Shown here: positions 1-4,878 of the stretch, one piece after another | How positions within the stretch are numbered: position 1 is the stretch's first letter | Layout of the letters: each line of letters opens with the position of its first letter | Assembly (NCBI GenBank): GCA_001556125.1 | Contig: LSIG01000063.1 | Coordinates: 1 to 5,948 of the forward strand | DNA: 5,948 nucleotides | Direction of reading: 5' to 3' | DNA from: Rhizobiales bacterium CCH10-E5 | Lineage (GTDB): Bacteria; Pseudomonadota; Alphaproteobacteria; Rhizobiales; Beijerinckiaceae | Made by a program: the position numbers and the translations under genes | Notes under the pieces: model-generated | What the model saw: the letters and a program-made list of their open reading frames with translations, nothing else | What the model was told of the DNA's origin: nothing | Database searches by the model: none

Positions 1-17
1 GTTCCCGGTCCGTCCAA

Positions 18-42
18 CTAAACGCGGTTTAGCGAACAAACC
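18..42. repeat. Overlapping inverted repeats at the left edge
   Basis: CTAAAC (18-23) and GTTTAG (27-32) are perfect 6-base arms around GCG. GGTTT (26-30) and AAACC (38-42) form a second, overlapping dyad. They lie immediately upstream of the point where the ParB-like reading frame begins to look like protein. They may be a recombination or transposon end, or a protein-binding site. I cannot match them to a named element, and much of the context is outside the window. Confidence 0.4.
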
Positions 43-329
43 TTGAGGTGCCCCCCTCATGGTGGAGCCCGGAGCAGGAGTTCCTGTCGCGCCTGTCGAA
101 ATCCACCATCGCCAGCATCCTGCGTGAAGCCGGGTGCTCCGAGGATGCCGCCAAGGGCATCGAGCGCAGCCCAAAGGCAGAGGCCGTCGCTCGGGCCGAG
201 CGCGAACTGGACGGCAAGGGCTGGCTCCCCTCTCCGCTTTTGACACCAGTTGTGGATCAGGCAGACGAAAAGGATGGTCACGACGATGACGCCGACGACG
301 GCGAGGTCATGCGAATGGCGGCTGAGTAA
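33..329 (+). pseudogene. ParB-like partition protein, C-terminal remnant
   Basis: The frame encodes about 94 residues with the composition of the C-terminal end of large alphaproteobacterial ParB-type plasmid proteins. A tryptophan pair is followed by EQEFLSRLSKSTIASIL, a helical stretch, then AERELDGKGWLPSPLL and an acidic tail rich in D and E. The ParB nuclease-like and helix-turn-helix domains expected upstream are missing, because the frame is closed by TAG at 30-32. A GTG at 48 could serve as a start but has no ribosome-binding site, so I read this as a decayed fragment, not a small gene. The assignment rests on remembered resemblance of the KGWLP region. A standalone small protein is possible but less likely. 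Confidence 0.6.
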
Positions 330-502
330 CGCCGCCGCCTGCGCAAGCCGAAGATCATCGACGGATTAGCTGCCCGGGCCTCGCGCTCGGGCGGTATTCA
401 CGCGCGGGGACTGCCCCTGCGCGGGATCGACCCGCCCAGGACCAGATCAGGGGCGCCCCAAAGCCCCGCCCCTCATGCTCGCCTGCCCTCCTCTCACTGG
501 GA
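330..502. other. Gene-free GC-rich stretch with short hairpins
   Basis: No credible coding frame is seen between the ParB remnant and the repeats before parA. The stretch holds several short perfect stems: GCCCG 372-376 with CGGGC 388-392, GGGG 406-409 with CCCC 414-417, GCGGG 421-425 with CCCGC 431-435, and the palindrome GGGGCGCCCC at 450-459. None is followed by a T run, so a factor-independent terminator is not supported, although the cluster may slow or end transcription from the left. Confidence 0.45.
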
Positions 503-581
503 TAGCTGGCCAAGCTATGGTAGCTTTGATATGGTAGCTACCGCAGCTACTACATAGTAGCTTTACTTTGTATTAGTAGCT
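503..581. promoter_or_regulatory. TAGCT repeat cluster, candidate centromere and parA operator
   Basis: TAGCT occurs on the + strand at 503, 521, 535, 558 and 577, and in inverse orientation (AGCTA) at 513, 536 and 545, so eight copies fall in 79 bases. Within it, AGCTACTA (545-552) and TAGTAGCT (555-562) are perfect 8-base arms around CA, and TAGTAGCTT is directly repeated at 555-563 and 574-582. In type Ib partition systems the centromere lies upstream of parA and is bound by the small RHH partner, which also represses the operon. The position fits that role. A possible -10 box TATTAG lies at 571-576. The function is inferred; the repeats are directly seen. Confidence 0.65.
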
Positions 582-606
582 TCGTGTTTCCAGTCGCTCT
601 TTCGTT

Positions 607-612
607 GGAGGA
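607..612 (+). promoter_or_regulatory. Ribosome-binding site of parA
   Basis: GGAGGA ends four bases before ATG 617. It selects that ATG over the in-frame GTG at 584, which would add 11 residues before the ATPase fold. Confidence 0.8.
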
Positions 613-616
613 ACCC

Positions 617-1291
617 ATGCCCGTGATCGTTGTCGCAAATCCGAAGGGCGGCGCAGGAAAAAGCACGATGTCCCTAGTTCTCGGAACCACCTTGGCATCC
701 CAAGGAGCTACAGTTGCGATGATTGATTGCGACCCTAATCGCCCGATCGTTGATTGGAAAGCTGGTCCATCAAAAACGACTGTCCATGTAATAGGAGATG
801 TCACGGAAAGCTCTGTGATATCGGTGATTCATGAGCACTCCAAGATCTGTCAATTTGTGATAGTCGATTTGGAAGGAACTGCCAGTCGACTTGTATCTAG
901 GGCGATCGCAAGGGCATCTCTAGTGTTGATACCATTACAGGGGAGCGCGGTGGACGCTCGGCAGGCGGGCAGGGCTGTTGGTCTAATTCGTGAAGAAGAA
1001 GAACTTATTGAACGAAAGATACCGTTCCGCCTTGTTTTTACGAGAACAAGCGCAGCAATTGCGACAAAAATCGACCGAAAAATTGTCTCCTCACTTGAAG
1101 AGGCGGGGATACCGTCATTGAAGACACATCTTCATGAGCGGTCCGCTTACAAAGCTATGTTCGTTGATAAGCTCAGCCTCGACGAGCTCGACCCCGCCAA
1201 TGTGAACGGGCTAGAGGCCGCGAAGGAAAATGCGCTGAAGCTTACCTTCGAACTCATTTCAATCGTGACCAGTGCCAAGGAAGCGGCGTGA
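617..1291 (+). CDS. parA: ParA-family partition ATPase (small, type Ib-like)
   Basis: A 224-residue P-loop ATPase of the ParA/MinD superfamily. Such proteins bind DNA non-specifically when ATP-loaded and move or position plasmid copies with a centromere-binding partner. The deviant Walker A motif KGGAGKST is at residues 10-17, the second signature MIDCDPN at 35-41 and the Walker B stretch VIVDLEG at 81-87. The ATPase fold starts at residue 3, so there is no N-terminal helix-turn-helix, and with the short length this indicates the type Ib or VirC1-like group. ATG 617 is chosen for its GGAGGA site. The stop overlaps the next start (TGATG), so the two genes are probably translationally coupled. 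Base composition is AT-rich for this window: 25 of 60 bases at 841-900 are G or C, against 45 of 60 at 3421-3480. Confidence 0.92.
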   Translation: MPVIVVANPKGGAGKSTMSLVLGTTLASQGATVAMIDCDPNRPIVDWKAGPSKTTVHVIGDVTESSVISVIHEHSKICQFVIVDLEGTASRLVSRAIARASLVLIPLQGSAVDARQAGRAVGLIREEEELIERKIPFRLVFTRTSAAIATKIDRKIVSSLEEAGIPSLKTHLHERSAYKAMFVDKLSLDELDPANVNGLEAAKENALKLTFELISIVTSAKEAA

Positions 1292-1629
1292 TGAACAAAG
1301 ATCCTTTTGGGTTTTCCGCAGCCAACCGGATTGCTGCGAAAATAGCAGAGGTGAAGCCAGATGCGGACCTGCTGATGGCTTCGTCGCTTTCTGCGATTGA
1401 TCGCGTTGGAGAGGCGCACGGTTTCCACAGCCGAGAATCAGGACACGAGAAGATCATCAGGCGTCGGCGCGAGGTCGGGCCGAGTGCGCAGCTCAACGTG
1501 AAGTGCCCGGTGCCGGTCTATAATCGTTTCGTTCGGTTCTGCGATCTGGAGCGGCTCTCGTACTGGGAGGGCATCGAGCGACTGCTGGATCGAGCTGACG
1601 ACGGTGGTCAGGACCGGCGGTCAACCTGA
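1291..1629 (+). CDS. ParA partner, putative RHH centromere-binding protein
   Basis: A 112-residue protein beginning one base inside the parA stop codon, with AAGGAAG (1277-1283) as ribosome-binding site. The first 60 residues look flexible and end in a basic run IIRRRR. The last part reads like a ribbon-helix-helix: a strand around QLNVKCP (67-73), a helix over VYNRFVRFCDLER (76-88), then a second helix from SYWEGIERLLDRA (90-102). A flexible N-terminus followed by a C-terminal RHH is the architecture of ParG-like partners, which bind the centromere, stimulate ParA and repress their operon. Position next to parA supports this role. Sequence similarity to a named partner was not tested. The in-frame GTG at 1288 is an alternative start of little consequence. 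Confidence 0.7.
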   Translation: MNKDPFGFSAANRIAAKIAEVKPDADLLMASSLSAIDRVGEAHGFHSRESGHEKIIRRRREVGPSAQLNVKCPVPVYNRFVRFCDLERLSYWEGIERLLDRADDGGQDRRST

Positions 1630-1645
1630 CGCTTTTAACAGGTTG
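1622..1645. repeat. Hairpin over the stop codon of the parA partner gene
   Basis: CAACCTG (1622-1628) and CAGGTTG (1639-1645) are perfect 7-base arms around a 10-base loop. The left arm includes part of the TGA stop. No T run follows, so it may attenuate or protect the parA transcript's 3' end and is not a clear terminator. Confidence 0.45.
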
Positions 1646-1668
1646 CCAGAATCACGCGACTCACGCAC

Positions 1669-1686
1669 CACTTCACTAGTGGAGTG
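1669..1686. promoter_or_regulatory. Near-perfect palindrome, candidate operator of the second RHH gene
   Basis: CACTTCACT at 1669-1677 is mirrored by AGTGGAGTG at 1678-1686 with a single mismatched pair, centred on the 8-base palindrome CACTAGTG. It runs straight into the AGGTGA ribosome-binding site of the next gene. RHH repressors commonly bind short repeated palindromic sites of this kind, so autoregulation by the downstream protein is plausible. The alternative is an RNA hairpin (the mismatch becomes a G-U pair) that occludes translation initiation. Confidence 0.5.
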
Positions 1687-1696
1687 AGGTGATTTG

Positions 1697-1921
1697 GTGT
1701 TGGCTGCATTTCGTAAGGCATCCACCGTCAGCATGGCTGTCGTGAGAAAGCGACAGCGTGAAGCGGGATTCTACGAGACGACGGTCTTCGTTCACGAGCG
1801 CGTCCGTGACGCGATCGACAAGGCGATTTCCGATGGTCGCTTCAAATCGCGTCGCGCCGCGATGGAATACGCGATCGAGTGCGCGTTTCTATCTCAGGAC
1901 AGCAATCCAATGCCGCGCTGA
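1697..1921 (+). CDS. Small putative ribbon-helix-helix DNA-binding protein
   Basis: A basic protein of 74 residues from GTG 1697, or 62 from ATG 1733. GTG is preferred because AGGTGA (1687-1692) lies four bases before it, whereas the nearest purine-rich site to ATG 1733 is 14 bases away; the ATG product would still hold the whole domain. The core reads as a strand ETTVFVHE (27-34), a helix VRDAIDKAISDG (36-47) and a second helix SRRAAMEYAIECAFL (51-65), with a basic turn RFKSRR between them. This resembles CopG/Arc/ParD-type RHH folds. No toxin gene follows: a terminator begins 14 bases after the stop, so it is unlikely to be a ParD antitoxin in an intact pair. A plasmid copy-control or partition accessory repressor is possible. 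I do not recognise a specific family. Confidence 0.6.
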   Translation: MLAAFRKASTVSMAVVRKRQREAGFYETTVFVHERVRDAIDKAISDGRFKSRRAAMEYAIECAFLSQDSNPMPR

Positions 1922-1934
1922 CCCCTGAAAAGCG

Positions 1935-1969
1935 AAAAGGCCCCAGCTTTGGCGAGCTGAAGGCCTTTT
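1935..1969. terminator. Strong, probably bidirectional terminator
   Basis: AAAAGGCC (1935-1942) pairs with GGCCTTTT (1962-1969), and an inner CAGCT (1944-1948) pairs with AGCTG (1955-1959). The stem ends in a T run on + and, read from the other side, in the complement of the A run on -. It closes the parA to RHH gene block and separates it from the next gene. Confidence 0.82.
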
Positions 1970-1976
1970 GTGACGA

Positions 1977-2017
1977 CTGTGGGAGACGCCGATAGGACGG
2001 CTTTGAAACTCCCACAG
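1977..2017. repeat. Nested dyad 1 upstream of the winged-helix gene
   Basis: CTGTGGGAG (1977-1985) and CTCCCACAG (2009-2017) are perfect 9-base arms. Inside them GCCG (1988-1991) pairs with CGGC (1998-2001) around a 6-base loop. The structure follows the terminator by 7 bases and lies in no gene. It could be a regulatory RNA fold, a protein-binding site or part of an origin. Confidence 0.55.
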
Positions 2018-2034
2018 CCGGATCATTCTGTCAA

Positions 2035-2054
2035 CGCAAACCATTCGGTTTGCG
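2035..2054. promoter_or_regulatory. Perfect interrupted palindrome, candidate operator or Rep site
   Basis: CGCAAACC (2035-2042) and GGTTTGCG (2047-2054) are perfect 8-base arms around ATTC. The site is about 120 bases before the winged-helix gene. A perfect TTGACA hexamer reads on the - strand from 2034 to 2029, immediately beside the left arm, but no convincing -10 follows it. Operator or replication-protein site is an inference from symmetry and position. Confidence 0.5.
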
Positions 2055-2074
2055 AACGGATTTCTATGCCCTTT

Positions 2075-2120
2075 GCGCAGGCGAGGGGGATGGGGTCCGA
2101 TCGCGGACTTGTGCCTGCGC
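2075..2120. repeat. Nested dyad 2 in the leader of the winged-helix gene
   Basis: GCGCAGGC (2075-2082) and GCCTGCGC (2113-2120) are perfect 8-base arms 30 bases apart. Between them GTCCG (2095-2099) pairs with CGGAC (2104-2108) around the tetraloop ATCG. The right arm ends 52 bases before ATG 2173. A folded mRNA leader controlling translation or transcription of the downstream gene is the simplest reading. Confidence 0.5.
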
Positions 2121-2160
2121 GGGATGAGCTTGGAGGGAGGTTCGACGCGGCCCAGCCTTG

Positions 2161-2165
2161 AAGGA
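2161..2165 (+). promoter_or_regulatory. Ribosome-binding site of the winged-helix gene
   Basis: AAGGA ends seven bases before ATG 2173. It favours that ATG over the in-frame TTG at 2158, which lies upstream of the site. Confidence 0.65.
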
Positions 2166-2172
2166 TCGGGCC

Positions 2173-2985
2173 ATGTTCGCAGTCGAGATGTTGAGGGTGA
2201 TCAGGGAGGTGCGAACGTTGTCGCGCCTGGACGAGATCGCCCGGGATCTGTGGAGCGCCTATGGGGCGGACGCGCTGACGGAGGACCAGGCGCAATCGCT
2301 CAGCGAAGCGATCGAGACGCGCAAGCGTGAGGTGAGGGGGCAGGACCGTGTCGTGGTGCGCGCACCCACGGCAGCGCTCGAGCGCGCCCTAGACGGGCGC
2401 AACAGCATCTTCCCGCCAAAGCGCCGGCCGAAGTCGCCCGACCGCCAGCGCTCGATCGCGCGCCGGCGACGGCTTGCGGCGTCAGGACCGCTGCCGCCGC
2501 AGATCGCGGCAAAGTTCACCACCGGCCAGCTCGCGGTGATGCGGATTATCGCCGACGAGGTCGAGGGCCGACGCGGGACCTGCGCGCTGACGATCGGCGA
2601 GATCGCCGCGCGCGCCGGCGTCTGCATCGCGCTGGCGCGCAACGCGATCCGGATCGCCGAGCGGCTGTTTCTGATCAGCACGCAGTTCCGGAAGAGGGAA
2701 GGGCGCCCGCATCTGCCCTCGATCATCCGGATCATCAGCCAAGCCTGGAACGCCTGGCTCATCATCGGCGGCAAGGTGCGCCGCCACGCCATCAACGCCG
2801 AGCGCGAAGACGGCACATTGCCGTTTCGAGCCCAGACGACGGTCAGCAAATTCTCGCGAAAGATAGGGTCTAGAAAATTAGGCCCCACGGGCACCGATCT
2901 ATCCAGATCGGCTTGTTCTCTAAGCGGACGACCGCAAACGGAGGCCGCGCAAAGACCCTACGGGCGGCCTGCGGCCGTCGCCTGA
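2173..2985 (+). CDS. Winged-helix DNA-binding protein, candidate plasmid replication protein or regulator
   Basis: A 270-residue basic protein. Residues 1-56 form a predicted helical region (LDEIARDLWSAYGADALT, then an AIETRKREVRG end). A proline- and arginine-rich linker follows, with the signature SPDRQRSIARRRRLAASGPL at 88-107. FTTGQLAVMRIIADEV (115-130) leads into a helix-turn-helix (IGEIAARAGV at 141-150, recognition helix about 152-163) and a wing about 171-189 ending in the strand SIIRIIS. The last 60 residues are low in predicted structure. I associate this layout with helix-turn-helix proteins found on alphaproteobacterial plasmids and mobile regions, often near ParA. No catalytic motif is visible, so initiator of replication is inferred from context; transcriptional regulator is the alternative. 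It stands alone between a terminator with a structured leader and a long gap. Confidence 0.72.
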   Translation: MFAVEMLRVIREVRTLSRLDEIARDLWSAYGADALTEDQAQSLSEAIETRKREVRGQDRVVVRAPTAALERALDGRNSIFPPKRRPKSPDRQRSIARRRRLAASGPLPPQIAAKFTTGQLAVMRIIADEVEGRRGTCALTIGEIAARAGVCIALARNAIRIAERLFLISTQFRKREGRPHLPSIIRIISQAWNAWLIIGGKVRRHAINAEREDGTLPFRAQTTVSKFSRKIGSRKLGPTGTDLSRSACSLSGRPQTEAAQRPYGRPAAVA

Positions 2986-3011
2986 CGGCGATCAGCGCGG
3001 CCTCACGGCCG
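2972..3011. repeat. Nested GC-rich hairpin over the stop codon of the winged-helix gene
   Basis: CGGCCG occurs at 2972-2977 and 3006-3011 and can pair with itself across the interval. Inside, TCGCC (2978-2982) pairs with GGCGA (2987-2991) around TGAC, which contains the TGA stop. There is no T run. It may stabilise the 3' end of the mRNA or act in weak termination. Confidence 0.4.
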
Positions 3012-3178
3012 ACTTCAGGCTCTATTCTGCTCAAACTGAGCAAACGGCACGGTCGCAATTGGCTTTTCGAAAAAGCCAGGGGATTTCGGTCGCGTTCTTC
3101 CGATTTCCAGGTGGCGGGCCATGCGCGTCGTGCATGCGTTCGTTTGATATGACGATCGCGATTGGGGTTCGCTGCCGC
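3012..3178. other. Gene-free gap with two small dyads
   Basis: I see no gene here. TGCTCA (3028-3033) and TGAGCA (3037-3042) form a perfect 15-base dyad around AAC, and TGGCTTTT (3060-3067) and AAAAGCCA (3071-3078) form perfect 8-base arms around CGA. The second resembles a small terminator stem but lacks a trailing T run on either strand. Both might be protein-binding sites. Confidence 0.4.
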
Positions 3179-3221
3179 TTGGCAAAGTGGAGGCCGTGGC
3201 GCATATTCTAGTCACGGTGAC
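3179..3221 (+). promoter_or_regulatory. Candidate promoter and operator of toxin-antitoxin module 1
   Basis: TTGGCA (3179-3184) and CATATT (3202-3207) are spaced by 17 bases, as in sigma-70-type promoters. GTCAC (3211-3215) and GTGAC (3217-3221) form an 11-base palindrome just downstream, 13 bases before the antitoxin start. Phd-type antitoxins repress their own promoters through palindromes in this position, so this is a reasonable operator candidate. Confidence 0.5.
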
Positions 3222-3234
3222 CATTGGAGCGGCG

Positions 3235-3534
3235 ATGATGAAATCCGAGCGGCGCGAGAAAGACAAACTGGTCGGCGTCGGCGAGCGCTGGCGGCTTCAG
3301 GACGCCAAAGCGCGCTTCAGCGAGGTCGTGAGGCGCGCGCGCGAGCACGGTCCGCAGCGCGTGACGCTGCACGGCAAGGATGCGGTCGTGATCGTCTCGG
3401 CCGAATCCTATGACCGTGGGCGGGAGCGCCACACCGGGCGTCGCCTGGTCGAAGCGCTGGCCGCGTCACCCTTGGCCAACATCATGCTGGAGCGGCCCTT
3501 CGTCACCGGCCCGGTTCGGGACGTCGAGGTGTGA
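3235..3534 (+). CDS. Phd/YefM-family antitoxin of module 1
   Basis: A 99-residue antitoxin that should bind DNA through its N-terminal Phd fold and neutralise the VapC-type toxin encoded next to it. The Phd region spans about residues 19-60: WRLQDAKARFSEVVRRA, a turn, then the strands QRVTLHGKDAVVIVSAESYD. The C-terminal tail (about 67-99) would wrap the toxin. GGAGCGG (3226-3232) precedes two adjacent ATG codons at 3235 and 3238; the second would shorten the protein by one residue. The longer frame from GTG 3187 adds residues unlike this family and would cover the promoter. The gene overlaps the toxin by four bases (GTGA), indicating coupled translation. The basic stretch ahead of residue 19 is somewhat longer than in minimal Phd proteins. 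Confidence 0.88.
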   Translation: MMKSERREKDKLVGVGERWRLQDAKARFSEVVRRAREHGPQRVTLHGKDAVVIVSAESYDRGRERHTGRRLVEALAASPLANIMLERPFVTGPVRDVEV

Positions 3535-4046
3535 ACGGCTTTCTCCTGGACACCAATGTCCTGTCCGAACTTCGCAAGCCGCGCTCCGATCCATCGGTCG
3601 CAGCGTTCGTGTCGGCGCAGCCGGAAGAGGTGTTGTTCGTCTCGGACGTCACCTTCGCCGAGATCCGCTTTGGCATCGAGCAGGCGCCCGATGCCGAACG
3701 CCGGGCTGTCGTTTCGGATTGGCTTGCGCATACGCTTCGGCCGCTGTTCGCAGGCCGGGTGCTGCCCCTTACCGAAGACGTCATCCTGCGCTGGCGTATG
3801 ATGCTGGAGGCCGGTCGACGGCGCGGGCACAACTTCGGGCAGCTCGATCTGTTCATCGCGGCCACGGCGGCCGTGGCCAACCTGATCATCGTCAGTCGCG
3901 ACGAGACGCATTTCGTGGCCGCCGGCGTGCCGATTCTCGATCCCTGGACCGGACAATACATCGCTGGATCAGGTCAGGAGAAACCAGCCGGCGACTTGAC
4001 GGTACCCGATCTTTTGGCGCGGCTCGTGACGATAGGTCGGCGATGA
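3531..4046 (+). CDS. vapC: VapC-type PIN-domain ribonuclease toxin of module 1
   Basis: A 171-residue PIN-domain protein of the VapC/FitB type. Such toxins cleave RNA, often tRNA or rRNA, with acidic residues holding a divalent metal. The acidic set is visible: D7 in FLLDTNVLSELRK, E44 in FAEIRFG, D106 in QLDLFIAATA and D124 in VSRDETHF, where many relatives have Asn. The usual proline-tryptophan ending of the fold appears as LDPW at 136-139. About 30 residues follow it, making the protein longer than the common 130-145. That tail may be a natural extension or the result of a lost stop codon. GTG 3531 is the start, with GAGG just upstream; translation probably depends on the overlapping antitoxin gene. 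Specific RNA target unknown. Confidence 0.88.
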   Translation: MNGFLLDTNVLSELRKPRSDPSVAAFVSAQPEEVLFVSDVTFAEIRFGIEQAPDAERRAVVSDWLAHTLRPLFAGRVLPLTEDVILRWRMMLEAGRRRGHNFGQLDLFIAATAAVANLIIVSRDETHFVAAGVPILDPWTGQYIAGSGQEKPAGDLTVPDLLARLVTIGRR

Positions 4047-4069
4047 GACCTTTGTCGAAAGCCCGTTAT

Positions 4070-4086
4070 CGGCGGCCTGACCGCCG
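4070..4086. repeat. Short hairpin between the two toxin-antitoxin modules
   Basis: CGGCGG (4070-4075) and CCGCCG (4081-4086) are perfect arms around CCTGA, 24 bases after the first toxin's stop. Without a T run it is at most a weak or factor-assisted terminator. Confidence 0.4.
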
Positions 4087-4136
4087 GCCAATGCAGGTTC
4101 TCAGGGCCATCACAGCCAAAGTGGCAAGCTGCCGCA

Positions 4137-4176
4137 TTGTCGTCTCCCAATTGATGTTCTAATGTGTCAACATTAG
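4137..4176 (+). promoter_or_regulatory. Candidate promoter and operator of toxin-antitoxin module 2
   Basis: CTAATGT (4159-4165) and ACATTAG (4170-4176) are perfect 7-base arms around GTCA, ending 16 bases before the antitoxin start. This symmetry and place fit an antitoxin-bound operator. A possible promoter is TTGTCG (4137-4142) with TAATGT (4160-4165) at 17-base spacing, which would put the -10 inside the left arm so that binding blocks polymerase. The dyad is certain; the promoter match is weak. Confidence 0.6.
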
Positions 4177-4192
4177 TCTGGAGGAGTTCGCC

Positions 4193-4447
4193 ATGTCGAT
4201 CACGACGGTTTCGAGCCGGGCGTTCCAGCAGAACGCAAGCGAGGCCCAGAAGGCGGCGCGGACGGGGCCGGTCGTCATCACGAACCGGGGCCGTCCCACT
4301 CAGGTGCTGCTGAGCTACGAGGCCTATCAGCGGCTAGCAGGCGCGCGGCGCAGTATCGTCGAGGCGCTGGCCATGCCGGGGCTGGCGGATATCGACGTGG
4401 AGATCCCGGCGATGCGGAATCTGCCGCGACCGGCCGACTTCTCCTGA
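4193..4447 (+). CDS. Phd/YefM-family antitoxin of module 2
   Basis: An 84-residue antitoxin with a compact Phd fold: TTVSSRAFQQNASEAQKAA (4-22), then PVVITNRGRPTQVLLSYEAY (26-45), with the conserved strand-turn-strand NRGRP at its centre. The tail 54-84 is the expected toxin-binding segment and ends in DFS. ATG 4193 has a strong site GGAGGAG (4180-4186) at six bases. Its stop shares one base with the toxin start (TGATG), and the toxin has no ribosome-binding site of its own, so toxin output depends on antitoxin translation. It differs from the antitoxin of module 1 in length and in most residues, so cross-neutralisation is not expected. Confidence 0.9.
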   Translation: MSITTVSSRAFQQNASEAQKAARTGPVVITNRGRPTQVLLSYEAYQRLAGARRSIVEALAMPGLADIDVEIPAMRNLPRPADFS

Positions 4448-4872
4448 TGTTTCTGCTCGACACCAATGTGATTTCCGAGCTGCGCAAGGCGGGCGACGGC
4501 AAGGCCGATTCTCGGGTCGTGGCCTGGTTATCGGCGGTCGATGCCGCGACCTTCTATGTCTCGGCTGTCACGCTGATGGAGCTGGAGCTCGGAATTCTGT
4601 TGATCGAGCGCCGCGACGTTGCCCAGGGGGCGCGGCTGCGCACTTGGATGGACGGCAACGTTTTGCCTGAATTCGCGGAGCGCACCGTTATGATCGACCG
4701 GGCCGTGGCGCTCGCCTGCGCGCGGCTTCACGCGCCCGATCCGCGGCCTGAGCGCGACGCCTTCATTGGCGCCTGCGCGATCGTGCATGGTATGACGCTT
4801 GTCACGCGCAACGTGGCGGATTTTGCTCCGATGGGGCTGACCGTCATCAATCCCTGGAACCATGAACGGTAA
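4447..4872 (+). CDS. vapC: VapC-type PIN-domain ribonuclease toxin of module 2
   Basis: A 141-residue PIN-domain toxin of normal length for the FitB/VapC group. Metal-binding acidic residues are D5 in FLLDTNVISELRK, E45 in VTLMELELGI and D104 in ERDAFIGACA, followed by the conserved VTRNVADF (119-126) and the ending INPW (134-137). It is the partner of the overlapping antitoxin and should act as a cytoplasmic RNase when the antitoxin is degraded. It shares the opening motif with the first toxin but differs elsewhere, so the two modules look like separate acquisitions, not a recent duplication. The next gene starts only six bases after the stop. Confidence 0.9.
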   Translation: MFLLDTNVISELRKAGDGKADSRVVAWLSAVDAATFYVSAVTLMELELGILLIERRDVAQGARLRTWMDGNVLPEFAERTVMIDRAVALACARLHAPDPRPERDAFIGACAIVHGMTLVTRNVADFAPMGLTVINPWNHER

Positions 4873-4878
4873 ACCCGC

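Noticed and set aside
503..581. CRISPR-like array from the TAGCT repeats
   Set aside because: The units are only 5-9 bases, irregularly spaced and in both orientations, unlike CRISPR repeats.
2006..2034. Complete - strand promoter starting at the TTGACA hexamer
   Set aside because: At 16-18 base spacing no -10 sequence resembling TATAAT is found, so only the -35 match was recorded.
2259..2894. A 211-residue open frame on the - strand
   Set aside because: It lies opposite the winged-helix gene, has arginine- and serine-rich content typical of GC-rich antisense frames, and shows no recognisable motif.
3060..3078. Factor-independent terminator after the winged-helix gene
   Set aside because: The 8-base stem is perfect but no T run follows it on either strand, so it is listed only as a dyad.
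3410..4162. A 250-residue + strand frame across the first toxin
   Set aside because: It overlaps the clear antitoxin and PIN-domain genes in another frame and is dominated by R, A, G and S.
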